A stretch of 6,121 bases of DNA from Methanomassiliicoccales archaeon (GTDB taxonomy: Archaea; Thermoplasmatota; Thermoplasmata; Methanomassiliicoccales; UBA472): contig JAJRAL010000124.1 in NCBI GenBank assembly GCA_028679935.1, forward strand, positions 1 through 6,121, given 5' to 3'. The position numbers and the translations under genes are program-made. The notes beneath the pieces were generated by a model. It was given only the letters and a program-made list of their open reading frames with translations. It was not told where the DNA came from and made no database searches. Below are positions 1 through 6,113 of the stretch, piece after piece. How positions within the stretch are numbered: position 1 is the stretch's first letter; each line of letters opens with the position of its first letter.

Positions 1-667
1 AGGCGTCTGAGACAATCATATCGACGTAGGCCCTGTTCTTGAGAACTACATTCTCGAAAATATCCTCACAGAACAATGCGAACTCCAAGCCATTCTTCGC
101 TGCTGCCTCAAACCTCTTCCTTGCGTCTTCAGTGAGTGGTTTCGCAACGCCGCCGGGAAGGCCAAAGACGGGGTGGATCACCTTCCCGCCCAATTCCTGA
201 ATGAGCCCCCTCAGTTCTTTCCTTGTTTGGATGACCCTTTTCCCTATGTCCAGCCCGACCTTCTGGATGACTCCGAGGATATTGCGATCTGCCTTGTTGG
301 CGTTTGGCCCGACAACGAAGTCCGGCCCGCCCAGGAAGAACAGATGCAGAGAGTGGTCCTCCAACATGAAAATGCTGTACAGCATCTCCCTCAGCTTCTT
401 GGCGGTCTCCGTCGGTTCGACCTTGTACAGGTCATCAATCGCCTTCGTCGCAGCCATATGGTGTGCGGTCGGGCAGACCCCGCATATGCGGGAAGTGATT
501 TGAGGCGTATCTTCCGCCCGCCGCCCTATCAAGAAATTCTCGAAGCCCCTCAACTCAGGGATTTGGAAGTACGCTCTCCTGACGTCGCCCTTGTCGTCTA
601 GGAAGATCGTGATCCTGCCGTGCCCCTCGAGGCGGGTAATCGGATCCACAACAATCTGCTTTCCCAT
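1..667 (-). CDS. mvhA: F420-non-reducing [NiFe]-hydrogenase large subunit, N-terminal part (runs off left edge)
   Basis: This is the catalytic subunit that splits H2 in the cytoplasmic MvhADG hydrogenase. I translated the frame by hand from the ATG at 667 and it stays open to the left edge, giving 222 codons; family members are usually over 400 residues, so about half is present. It begins MGKQIVVDPITRLEGHGRI, which carries the conserved RLEGH segment (residues 12-16). The N-terminal nickel-binding motif is RICGVCPTAHH at residues 60-70, with C62 and C65 as the expected Ni-Fe ligands. A later IHPVFGLPGG stretch also fits the family. The C-terminal DPCxxC-type motif and maturation cleavage site would lie outside the window. 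The start is one base after the mvhG stop (TGA-G-ATG) and a GGGGG ribosome binding site sits 9 bases upstream. The Mvh/Vhu assignment, over other group 3 hydrogenases, rests on the adjacent mvhD and hdrA genes. Confidence 0.93.
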   Translation of the reverse strand, partial: MGKQIVVDPITRLEGHGRITIFLDDKGDVRRAYFQIPELRGFENFLIGRRAEDTPQITSRICGVCPTAHHMAATKAIDDLYKVEPTETAKKLREMLYSIFMLEDHSLHLFFLGGPDFVVGPNANKADRNILGVIQKVGLDIGKRVIQTRKELRGLIQELGGKVIHPVFGLPGGVAKPLTEDARKRFEAAAKNGLEFALFCEDIFENVVLKNRAYVDMIVSDA

Positions 668-668
668 C

Positions 669-1643
669 TCAGCTTGCCCCCTTTTGCCTCTTATGTCCGA
701 GCTTCGAAGCTGGCATCGAATACCGGTAGAAGATGCCGGTCGGGTCCGCGACCTTCTCCATAGCCTTTCGTGCCTCCTCCTGATCCATCACGTCCACGAT
801 TGAGGCGACAAAGGATAGCGCCTTCGCCCCATAGTCTGGAGTCTTGTCGAGGCTGCCGAAGCAGCCGCTGCAAGGCATCCTCCCCTCGATGCAAAGCGCT
901 TCGCACCCACCGCGGGTCACCGGACCCATGCAGATGATTCCCTGCGCAAGATAGCATTTTTCGGGATCGAGGACGACCTCGGTGATCCGTTTGATGTCCT
1001 TGATGAGGAGCTTCTCAGGTTTCGTGGGATTCAGCTTGCACTCGCCGCAGAGCGCCTTCGTGCCCGCCAAGACGGTCCCCTTCGCCGGCAACTTGCCGGC
1101 GAGGATCGCTTGCAGGGCGTTCACCAGCAACTTAGGTGTCGGCGGGCATCCAGGAAGATAGTAATCGACGTCGATCACTTGGTCGAGGCATTTTACGGCG
1201 TCCCAAATCTCTGGGAGTTCCAGTTCGCCTTCAGGGACCTTGATTTTGGTCATGGGCACGGAGCCATCCTTGTTCGCGACAGATGGCCCTTTTCTGTAGT
1301 ACCAATCGAATATCGCCCGTCGGTTCCAGAGGTTCGCAAGTCCGGGTACTCCGCCTTGATGTGCGCACGCGCCGAAAGCGACGACCATCTGAGACTTCCT
1401 GCTCAGGAGCTTGGCCATATCGTCCTGCTCGGATGTCCTGATCGCGCCGTTGATGAAGCTGACCGCAATCGATTTGTCGGGCATAGCCTCGACATCGCTT
1501 CTCTTGAAATCGAGCGCGACCGGCCAGAAGACTATGTCCACCGCCGTCACGACGTCGAGGACCTTCTCGGCCAAATCGACGACCGCCTCCTCGCAACCGC
1601 CGCAGCTGGCGCACCAGTAGAAGGCGACTTTTGGCTTTGCCAA
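669..1643 (-). CDS. mvhG: F420-non-reducing [NiFe]-hydrogenase small subunit
   Basis: This is the iron-sulfur electron-transfer subunit that carries electrons from the Ni-Fe site of MvhA towards MvhD. With the chosen TTG start it has 324 residues. The N-terminal segment FYWCASCGGCEE holds C11, C14 and C17; further conserved cysteines follow in GACAHQGG (C93), PGCPPTPK (C166), CGEC (C199, C202), and C230, C238, C247, C251, C258 and C261 (PCSGCFG). This is enough for the three [4Fe-4S] clusters known in the family. The C-terminal DPTGIFYRYSMP stretch also fits Mvh/Vhu small subunits. There is no signal peptide or twin-arginine motif, so it is cytoplasmic. Start choice: TTG at 1643 gives MAKPKVAFYW and lies 7 bases after GGGGG, the same geometry as mvhD. 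A GTG at 1649, overlapping the mvhD stop as GTGA, would add two residues but leaves only one base after GGGGG. Longer upstream extensions would read through mvhD and are unlikely. Confidence 0.94.
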   Translation of the reverse strand: MAKPKVAFYWCASCGGCEEAVVDLAEKVLDVVTAVDIVFWPVALDFKRSDVEAMPDKSIAVSFINGAIRTSEQDDMAKLLSRKSQMVVAFGACAHQGGVPGLANLWNRRAIFDWYYRKGPSVANKDGSVPMTKIKVPEGELELPEIWDAVKCLDQVIDVDYYLPGCPPTPKLLVNALQAILAGKLPAKGTVLAGTKALCGECKLNPTKPEKLLIKDIKRITEVVLDPEKCYLAQGIICMGPVTRGGCEALCIEGRMPCSGCFGSLDKTPDYGAKALSFVASIVDVMDQEEARKAMEKVADPTGIFYRYSMPASKLGHKRQKGAS

Positions 1644-1645
1644 GC

Positions 1646-2110
1646 TCACACCCCCTTCCAGTCCAGCGGGCCGAGCCGCTTTAGGTCGGCGGTCATCTTG
1701 TCCACTGTCTCCTGAAGTTCTCGAGCGCAGGACGCGCAGATCCATTCCAGTCTGAACCGCTCCTTCTCGATCCCGAAGTCCTGCAGCATCCGGGAGAGGA
1801 GCATGTACCGCCGCATCGTCTTGTAGTTGCCTTCCTTGTAGTGGCAGTCACCGGGGTTGCACCCGCCGATCATGACCCCGTCGGCTCCAGAGCGGAATGC
1901 TTCGATTACGAAACAGGGATCGATGCGGCCGGAGCACATCACCCTCACAATCTTCACGTTCGGCGCGTATTTCATCCTGGATATGCCCGCCAAATCGGAT
2001 GCAGCGTAGGTGCACCAATTGCAGAAGAACGCGACGATCTTGGGTTCGAAAGTGGATCCTTCGGCTTTGGCATCGACGGTTTGTATTGGCGGGGAAACGG
2101 CCTGAGCCAT
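1646..2110 (-). CDS. mvhD: Hydrogenase iron-sulfur subunit linking MvhAG to HdrA
   Basis: A 154-residue protein of the MvhD/VhuD family, which carries a [2Fe-2S] cluster and passes electrons from the hydrogenase small subunit to the flavin of HdrA. Visible cysteine motifs are FCNWC (C30, C33), VMCSGRIDPC (C59, C66), GGCNPGDCHY (C84, C89) and ICASC (C125, C128). The segments RFRLEWICAS and GADGVMIGGCNPGDCHY are typical of the family. The first 24 residues are variable and lack cysteines. The ATG shares one base with the hdrA stop (TGATG), and GGGGGTGATC lies directly upstream, with 7 bases between GGGGG and ATG. Its position between hdrA and mvhG mirrors its structural position as the connector. 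In some organisms MvhD is fused to HdrA or works with formate dehydrogenase; here it is a separate gene next to hydrogenase genes. Confidence 0.95.
   Translation of the reverse strand: MAQAVSPPIQTVDAKAEGSTFEPKIVAFFCNWCTYAASDLAGISRMKYAPNVKIVRVMCSGRIDPCFVIEAFRSGADGVMIGGCNPGDCHYKEGNYKTMRRYMLLSRMLQDFGIEKERFRLEWICASCARELQETVDKMTADLKRLGPLDWKGV
1651..1659 (-). promoter_or_regulatory. Ribosome binding site of mvhG
   Basis: GGAAGGGGG on the minus strand, within the last codons of mvhD. The GGGGG part is 7 bases from the TTG at 1643 but only 1 base from the GTG at 1649, which is the main reason for preferring TTG. The upstream GGAA part could serve the GTG instead, so the choice is not certain. Confidence 0.5.
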
Positions 2111-4086
2111 CAGATCACCCCCGCCACTTCAGCCAGGACAAAAGCGTCCCTGAAGTGCTTCTGGTCAATCGCGCCTGACGGGCAGGCTGCCACGCAGACG
2201 CCGCAGCCCTTGCACATGACATCCTTGACGCGCGAGACCTTCTTCTCAGCGTCGTATTCAATCGCATAGTACGGGCAAAGACCGACGCATACCTGGCATC
2301 CTGAGCAGAGCTCCTCGTTCGTCACTGCAACGTAGGGCTCGATCTCCACTTTGCCCCTGTGGACCAGTGCGAGGGCCTCGGACGCCGCAGCACCCGCCTG
2401 GGCTACTGTGTCCGGGATATCCTTCGGCCCCTGGCAGGCGCCTGCGATGTAGATGCCGTCGGTGGCGGTGGAAACGGGGGCCAATTTCGGATGCAGTTCG
2501 ATCAAGAATCCATCCTTGCCGCACGAAAGGTTGAGCATCCGCCTTAGTTCCTGCGCGTCGTTCTGCGGCTCAAGGCCGACAGATAGTATGGCCATGTCCA
2601 CAGGTATCCGCCTGACGTAGCCTGCGAGGGTGTCCTCAACCCTGACAATCAACTTCCCTTTCTCACCCTCCGAGAGGGGAGCGATGGTCAGCTCAGCGAC
2701 CCTCCCCCTAACAAAACGCACACCTTCCTCAAGGAGCTTCTTGTAGAACTCCTCATAGCCCTTGCCGGTGGTGCGCATATCAATGTAGAAGTTGTACACC
2801 TCCGCGCCAGTCCTCTCCTTCACGAGGTGAGCGAGTTTGAGGGAGTACATGCAGCAGACCTTGGAGCAATAGACATTCGTGTTCTCGTCGCGGGATCCGA
2901 TGCAGTGGATGATGCCCACCGTTTTCGGCATCGTGCCGTTCTGGAGCCGCGGAATCCCCTCGGTTGGGCCTGTCGGAGACAGGAGCCTCTCAGCCTCCAA
3001 CGCGGTAAACACGTTCGGGAGCACGCCGTAGCCGTATTGCGGCTTTCTCTTTGGATCGAATGTCTTGAAGCCCGTGGCCACGATGATCGAGCCGACCTTC
3101 AGGTTGATCCTCTCTGGCTTCTGCTCGAAGTCTATCGCATCCTTCTCGCACGCGTCGGCGCAGGTTTGCTTGCACTTGCCCAGCTTCAGGTACAGGCAGT
3201 CGTCAGGGTCGATGAGGACTTTCGTGGGCACCGCCTGCGGGAACGGGATGTATATGGGCTTCCTCTTCGCCAGTCCGAGATCGAAGTCATTGGGGAACCT
3301 CGCGTCTTTGTAGACGCAGGCCTCGATGCATTTGAGGCAGCCTATGCACAGGTCCTCATTCACATAGCGGGGTTTCCTCTCGACCGTTACGTCGAAGTTC
3401 CCGACATATCCATCTATTCCGACGACTTCGGAGTAGCTGTAGAGGTTGATGTTGGGGTGCACCTTCAGAGTGGTCATCTTGGGCGTGAGGATGCAGGAGG
3501 AACAGTCGAGCGTCGGGAATGTCTTGTCAAACCTGGCCATGTTCCCGCCAATCGAGGGTTCCCTTTCCACTAGATGCACTTTGGTGCCCGCATTGGCTAG
3601 GGCCAGGGATGCATGGATGCCAGCTATGCCGCCGCCGATCACCAGGATGCCGGGGGCAACGGGCTCAGTCTTTGGCTCCAAGGGTTCCTGGAGTGTGACG
3701 CGCATCACGCCGGCCTTCACCAGAATCTTGGCCTTCTCTGTCGCCTTCTTCTTGTCAGTTGTCACCCATGATACGGCTTCCCTGATGTTGACCATGTGAA
3801 ACAGGAATGGATTCAGTCCTGCCGTGGAGACGGTCGTCCTGAATGTCCGCTCATGGAGGGTCGGCGTGCACGAAGCCACTACGACCCTGTTCAACTTCAG
3901 TTCTTTGATGTCCTTCTTAATGATGTCCTGACCGGGGTCTGAGCACATGTACTTGTATTCCTTCGCTGCGACGACATTGTCGAGAGTCGCCGCGTACTGA
4001 ACTACCGAGGGGACGTCGACCACTCCGAGGATATTGAGACCGCAGTCACAAACGTAGACGCCTATCCGGGGCCTCTCGTCGCTCAT
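2110..4086 (-). CDS. hdrA: CoB-CoM heterodisulfide reductase-type iron-sulfur flavoprotein subunit A
   Basis: A 658-residue HdrA, the normal length for the methanogen-type protein. HdrA holds the FAD that bifurcates electrons from the hydrogenase between ferredoxin and HdrC/HdrB. In order: an N-terminal domain with C13, C15, C48 and C73; a dinucleotide-fold FAD site VIGGGIAGIHAS (about 149-160); DCSSC (C195, C198); an inserted ferredoxin domain, CIGCLKCIEAC (C247, C250, C253, C257) then C297, C305, C309 and C313; CIGSRDENTNVYCSKVCC (C395, C407, C411, C412); and a C-terminal double ferredoxin, CSGCQVCVGLC (C594-C604) and CKGCGVCVAAC (C625-C635). Residue 195, which is selenocysteine in some methanogens, is encoded as cysteine. 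The ATG at 4086 overlaps the hdrB stop as ATGA and has GGAGG 7 bases upstream. The open frame continues upstream to 4377, but that part overlaps hdrB and has no HdrA character. No membrane segments are visible. Confidence 0.96.
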   Translation of the reverse strand: MSDERPRIGVYVCDCGLNILGVVDVPSVVQYAATLDNVVAAKEYKYMCSDPGQDIIKKDIKELKLNRVVVASCTPTLHERTFRTTVSTAGLNPFLFHMVNIREAVSWVTTDKKKATEKAKILVKAGVMRVTLQEPLEPKTEPVAPGILVIGGGIAGIHASLALANAGTKVHLVEREPSIGGNMARFDKTFPTLDCSSCILTPKMTTLKVHPNINLYSYSEVVGIDGYVGNFDVTVERKPRYVNEDLCIGCLKCIEACVYKDARFPNDFDLGLAKRKPIYIPFPQAVPTKVLIDPDDCLYLKLGKCKQTCADACEKDAIDFEQKPERINLKVGSIIVATGFKTFDPKRKPQYGYGVLPNVFTALEAERLLSPTGPTEGIPRLQNGTMPKTVGIIHCIGSRDENTNVYCSKVCCMYSLKLAHLVKERTGAEVYNFYIDMRTTGKGYEEFYKKLLEEGVRFVRGRVAELTIAPLSEGEKGKLIVRVEDTLAGYVRRIPVDMAILSVGLEPQNDAQELRRMLNLSCGKDGFLIELHPKLAPVSTATDGIYIAGACQGPKDIPDTVAQAGAAASEALALVHRGKVEIEPYVAVTNEELCSGCQVCVGLCPYYAIEYDAEKKVSRVKDVMCKGCGVCVAACPSGAIDQKHFRDAFVLAEVAGVI

Positions 4087-4952
4087 GCTATTGCCTCCAT
4101 GATGGTGGGTTTTTGGAGCAGTCGGTTCATCCCGACCTCCCCGTCGCTCAACCCAATCGCCAAGCCGAGTATCTGTGTGAAGTACATTACAGGCATTCCG
4201 AGGTCTCTTCCGGTAGACTTTCTCAGCTTGTCCTGATAGCACTCGAGGTTGTAGTTGCACAATGGGCATGTCGTGACGATGACATCCGCTTGTGAGCCCT
4301 TCGCCGCCTCCAGGAGAATTTCCGCGAGCCTCAAGCCGACCGTCTGTACTCCCGAGGTGAGCATTCCACCGCAGCACCGTCCTTTGTAGGGATAATCGAC
4401 AGGCGTTGCCCCCGCAATGTTGATCATCTCCTCAAGCACCGTCGGCGTGTGCGGGTCTCCGACCGTCTTGAATGGCCTGAGAATTGCGCAACCGTAATAC
4501 GGCACGACTCTCAGGTTCTTCAGCGGCCTATTGACCGCTTTCTTCAGTCCGTCCGTTCCTATGTCGGTCATCAAGACCTCGAGTGGGTGTCTGACCTTCG
4601 AACGTCCGGCGTAGGTGAGACCAGCCTGCCCGAGAGCACTTGAGACTTTCGTGCGGAGTTCCGGATACTGTTCCATCATCGCTTTTGCCTTCGTCAGGCT
4701 GAGATAGCATCCGCTGCACGGTGCGATGATGTCTTGGCCGTCGTTCTTCTCCGCGATCGCGAGGTTCCTCGCAGCTAGCGCGATTGCCATGTTCGCATCG
4801 ACGGACATGTATGCGGTCGCCCCGCAGCAGTTCCAGTCGGGAATCTCCGTCAGCTTGACGCCGAGCTTCTCGAAGCTTGCGAGCAGCGATTGCTCGTAGG
4901 GACCTCCAACGCCCTTTAAGCTGCAGCCCGGGTAGTAGAGGTACTCTCTCAT
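4083..4952 (-). CDS. hdrB: Heterodisulfide reductase-type subunit B (two CCG domains)
   Basis: A 289-residue HdrB, the subunit that reduces the disulfide substrate using two non-cubane [4Fe-4S] clusters. Both cysteine-rich CCG motifs are complete: C10, C42-C43-G44, C79 and C82 (YPGC, NCCGA, PCSGC), then C155, C193-C194-G195, C229 and C232 (YYGC, RCCGG, CPLC). No ligand appears to be missing, so the protein should be active. The first motif reads CCGA; from memory, the classical methanogen version has CCPAPG there, so this protein resembles the HdrB type of sulfate reducers and uncultivated archaea, and its substrate is less certain. The ATG overlaps the hdrC stop as ATGA. The ribosome binding site AGGAGGTGACC just upstream is the best in the operon. 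The protein is soluble and partners HdrC. Confidence 0.95.
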   Translation of the reverse strand: MREYLYYPGCSLKGVGGPYEQSLLASFEKLGVKLTEIPDWNCCGATAYMSVDANMAIALAARNLAIAEKNDGQDIIAPCSGCYLSLTKAKAMMEQYPELRTKVSSALGQAGLTYAGRSKVRHPLEVLMTDIGTDGLKKAVNRPLKNLRVVPYYGCAILRPFKTVGDPHTPTVLEEMINIAGATPVDYPYKGRCCGGMLTSGVQTVGLRLAEILLEAAKGSQADVIVTTCPLCNYNLECYQDKLRKSTGRDLGMPVMYFTQILGLAIGLSDGEVGMNRLLQKPTIMEAIA

Positions 4953-5587
4953 GCGGTCACCTCCTGGTGGTGCCCTGTCGGGACGACGGGCGGTTTGGCG
5001 GGGAGCGTCACCCGCGGCCCGGCTTCCATTGCCGCGATAATTGTCCTGAGTTCATTGATGTTCTCCATGCGCTCGGTATGGAACAGCTTCATCCTGTCGT
5101 GCCTCATGAGCTTCCAGGCGACCGGAACCATGGAGAGGAGGTTGCCCATTCCGGACTTGCGGGCGATCTTGATTCCCATCCTGCTCTCAGTCAATCTCCC
5201 ATTCTTCTTGACCATCTTCACGAACTCCTCCTCGATGGCGGGGATGATAAATCGCCGGTAGGATTTCTCCTGCATCGCCATGCGCTTGACAATGAACATG
5301 ATATCAGTGATTTTGATCTTGGCGGGACATTCAACCGCGCACGAGTAGCATGATGTGCATATCCAAGGCGAGATTGAATTGAGGACCTCGTGTTTGAACC
5401 CCGCGCGGATCAAACCAATGATGCGACGCGGAGTCTTGTCCATGTAGATTGAGACGGGGCATATCGCCGAGCAGGTTCCGCACTGGATGCAATCCCATAT
5501 TCCTTCCCCGCCCGGCTCAGAGGCGATTCTCTCGGCAAATTGCTGGTCAAGTTCTTCTTCATATTTCACAGTACGAGCGAGACCCAA
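4949..5587 (-). CDS. hdrC: Heterodisulfide reductase-type iron-sulfur subunit C
   Basis: A 212-residue soluble HdrC and the first gene of the operon. HdrC relays electrons from HdrA to the HdrB clusters through two [4Fe-4S] clusters. Both ferredoxin motifs are intact: CIQCGTCSAIC (C33, C36, C39, C43) and CTSCYSCAVEC, each followed by proline (C77, C80, C83, C87). A helical C-terminal half follows, ending in a proline-rich tail (about 191-205) that looks lineage-specific. No transmembrane helix is visible, so this is not the HdrE/HdrD or DsrK membrane type. The start is TTG at 5587, chosen because GGGGG lies 9 bases upstream; a GTG at codon 7 (5569) would be 27 bases from that site and is less likely. 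The stop overlaps the hdrB start by four bases. Confidence 0.93.
   Translation of the reverse strand: MGLARTVKYEEELDQQFAERIASEPGGEGIWDCIQCGTCSAICPVSIYMDKTPRRIIGLIRAGFKHEVLNSISPWICTSCYSCAVECPAKIKITDIMFIVKRMAMQEKSYRRFIIPAIEEEFVKMVKKNGRLTESRMGIKIARKSGMGNLLSMVPVAWKLMRHDRMKLFHTERMENINELRTIIAAMEAGPRVTLPAKPPVVPTGHHQEVTA
4957..4965 (-). promoter_or_regulatory. Strong Shine-Dalgarno sequence of hdrB
   Basis: AGGAGGTGA on the minus strand, inside the 3' end of hdrC and 4 bases before the hdrB ATG. It is nearly a perfect complement of the usual archaeal 16S 3' end and the strongest ribosome binding site in the operon. This suggests efficient re-initiation after hdrC. Confidence 0.75.
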
Positions 5588-5596
5588 GTTGTTCGT

Positions 5597-5603
5597 CCCC
5601 CTT
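5597..5603 (-). promoter_or_regulatory. Ribosome binding site deciding the TTG start of hdrC
   Basis: On the minus strand this reads AAGGGGG, with 9 bases to the TTG at 5587. GGGGG can pair with the CCUCC of an archaeal 16S tail through one G-U pair. The next in-frame candidate, GTG at 5569, has no ribosome binding site at a usable distance. Confidence 0.65.
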
Positions 5604-5692
5604 CGGCGCAGTGTTAGCCAACTGGAGAGGACAGGTGAGTGAAAACCGAATCCATTTTACTCAATATAGGCGCCCCGTGTTCCGTGAGCCGG

Positions 5693-5702
5693 CTATATAT
5701 AG
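5693..5702 (-). promoter_or_regulatory. Candidate TATA box for the hdrCBA-mvhDGA operon
   Basis: CTATATATAG, a perfect palindrome in otherwise GC-richer DNA, preceded on the minus strand by AACTT. An archaeal start of transcription about 25 bases downstream would fall near 5670 and give a leader of roughly 80 bases. A weaker box (CCTATATTG on the minus strand, 5663-5671) would give a shorter leader. Neither has a clear purine-rich BRE. Because the main box is symmetric, its direction is inferred from the position of hdrC. Confidence 0.5.
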
Positions 5703-5809
5703 AAGTTATAGGGAGGAGCCAGTGAATAGCGATAGATATTTTCAAGCGGGAGATGTGAGCGTGTGAGTATAGTTTTCTGCATAATCCCCTCGGCAAGCGT
5801 TGCGACATG

Positions 5810-5836
5810 CCCGAGCCAGCCCGAGCCTTAGCTCGG
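5810..5836. repeat. Cluster of three GCTCGG half-sites
   Basis: CCCGAGCC occurs twice in direct orientation (5810-5817 and 5820-5827), 10 bases apart, about one helical turn. The second copy also forms a 6-bp inverted repeat with GCTCGG at 5831-5836 around a 4-base loop. There is no T-rich tract after it on either strand, so a terminator is unlikely. A regulator binding site is possible. It lies about 110 bases upstream of the hdrC TATA-like box. Confidence 0.4.
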
Positions 5837-5959
5837 TATAGTCGTTCATTGCGGAAATGGAAAAAAGGCAGAATTTCGCCACTCCGCGGGGCATCCATAT
5901 GGAGTCCACGACGCCTATCTGCGCTGCGGTAACTGACCGTGAATGGCGGCGGACAGCTT

Positions 5960-5996
5960 GAATTCGGACATCAGCCAGCCGTGAATGTTCGAATTC
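5960..5996. repeat. 12-bp inverted repeat (hairpin) in the divergent region
   Basis: The left arm GAATTCGGACAT (5960-5971) and right arm ATGTTCGAATTC (5985-5996) pair over 12 positions, with one G-T (G-U in RNA) pair, around a 13-base spacer. Each arm contains GAATTC. It lacks a T-tract, so it is more likely an operator-like dyad or RNA hairpin than an intrinsic terminator. It lies about 45 bases upstream of the plus-strand TATA-like box and about 260 bases from the one for hdrC. Confidence 0.5.
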
Positions 5997-6037
5997 GCAG
6001 AATCTCTACAATGAATGGTGTATATTCTCAGGCTTCC

Positions 6038-6047
6038 GATATAAATG
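6038..6047 (+). promoter_or_regulatory. Candidate TATA box of a divergent plus-strand gene
   Basis: GATATAAATG on the plus strand (preceded by TTCC). A transcript starting about 25 bases downstream would begin near 6066-6070 and include the ribosome binding site at 6109-6113. A second TATA-like stretch, GTATATT at 6020-6026, is an alternative. The position relative to the ribosome binding site is the main support. Confidence 0.4.
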
Positions 6048-6108
6048 CTAACTATTTAGTAGAATGAACTTGTCGCAAACTAGCTTTCCAATAGGCCGGG
6101 CAGGGTAA

Positions 6109-6113
6109 GGAGG
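6109..6113 (+). promoter_or_regulatory. Shine-Dalgarno sequence of a gene starting at or just past the right edge
   Basis: TAAGGAGG at 6106-6113 on the plus strand, followed by 8 bases (CAAGCAAC) to the end of the window. A start codon at or within a few bases of 6122 would have ideal spacing. No start codon follows it inside the window, so the gene itself cannot be described. Confidence 0.5.

Noticed and set aside
173..601. Plus-strand open frame of 142 codons at the left end
   Set aside because: It is opposite mvhA, whose minus-strand frame contains the conserved RICGVC nickel-binding motif.
1644..1745. N-terminal extension of mvhG upstream of its TTG/GTG starts
   Set aside because: It reads through the mvhD coding sequence in another frame and has no small-subunit similarity.
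2827..3573. Plus-strand open frame of 248 codons opposite hdrA
   Set aside because: It is antisense to strongly conserved HdrA sequence and arises from its GC-rich codon pattern; the translation shows no family motifs.
4087..4377. N-terminal extension of hdrA by 97 codons
   Set aside because: The extension lies within hdrB in another frame and lacks HdrA features. The ATG at 4086 has its own ribosome binding site and gives the usual HdrA N-terminus.
5712..5766. Plus-strand 14-codon frame (GTG at 5722) with GGAGG 5 bases upstream
   Set aside because: The TATA-like box is only about 10 bases before the GGAGG, so a transcript from it would start downstream of that site. The peptide has no features; probably chance.
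5819..5838. Hairpin as an intrinsic terminator
   Set aside because: The stem is only 6 bp and no T-rich tract follows on either strand.
5808..5860. Possible tRNA (TTAGCTCGGTATAG resembles a D-arm)
   Set aside because: The D-stem does not pair properly, and no anticodon arm, T-arm with GTTCGA-type loop, or acceptor stem could be placed at the right distances.
5614..5898. Minus-strand open frame of 94 codons upstream of hdrC
   Set aside because: It has no recognisable motif or good ribosome binding site, an unusual composition, and it spans the likely operon promoter.
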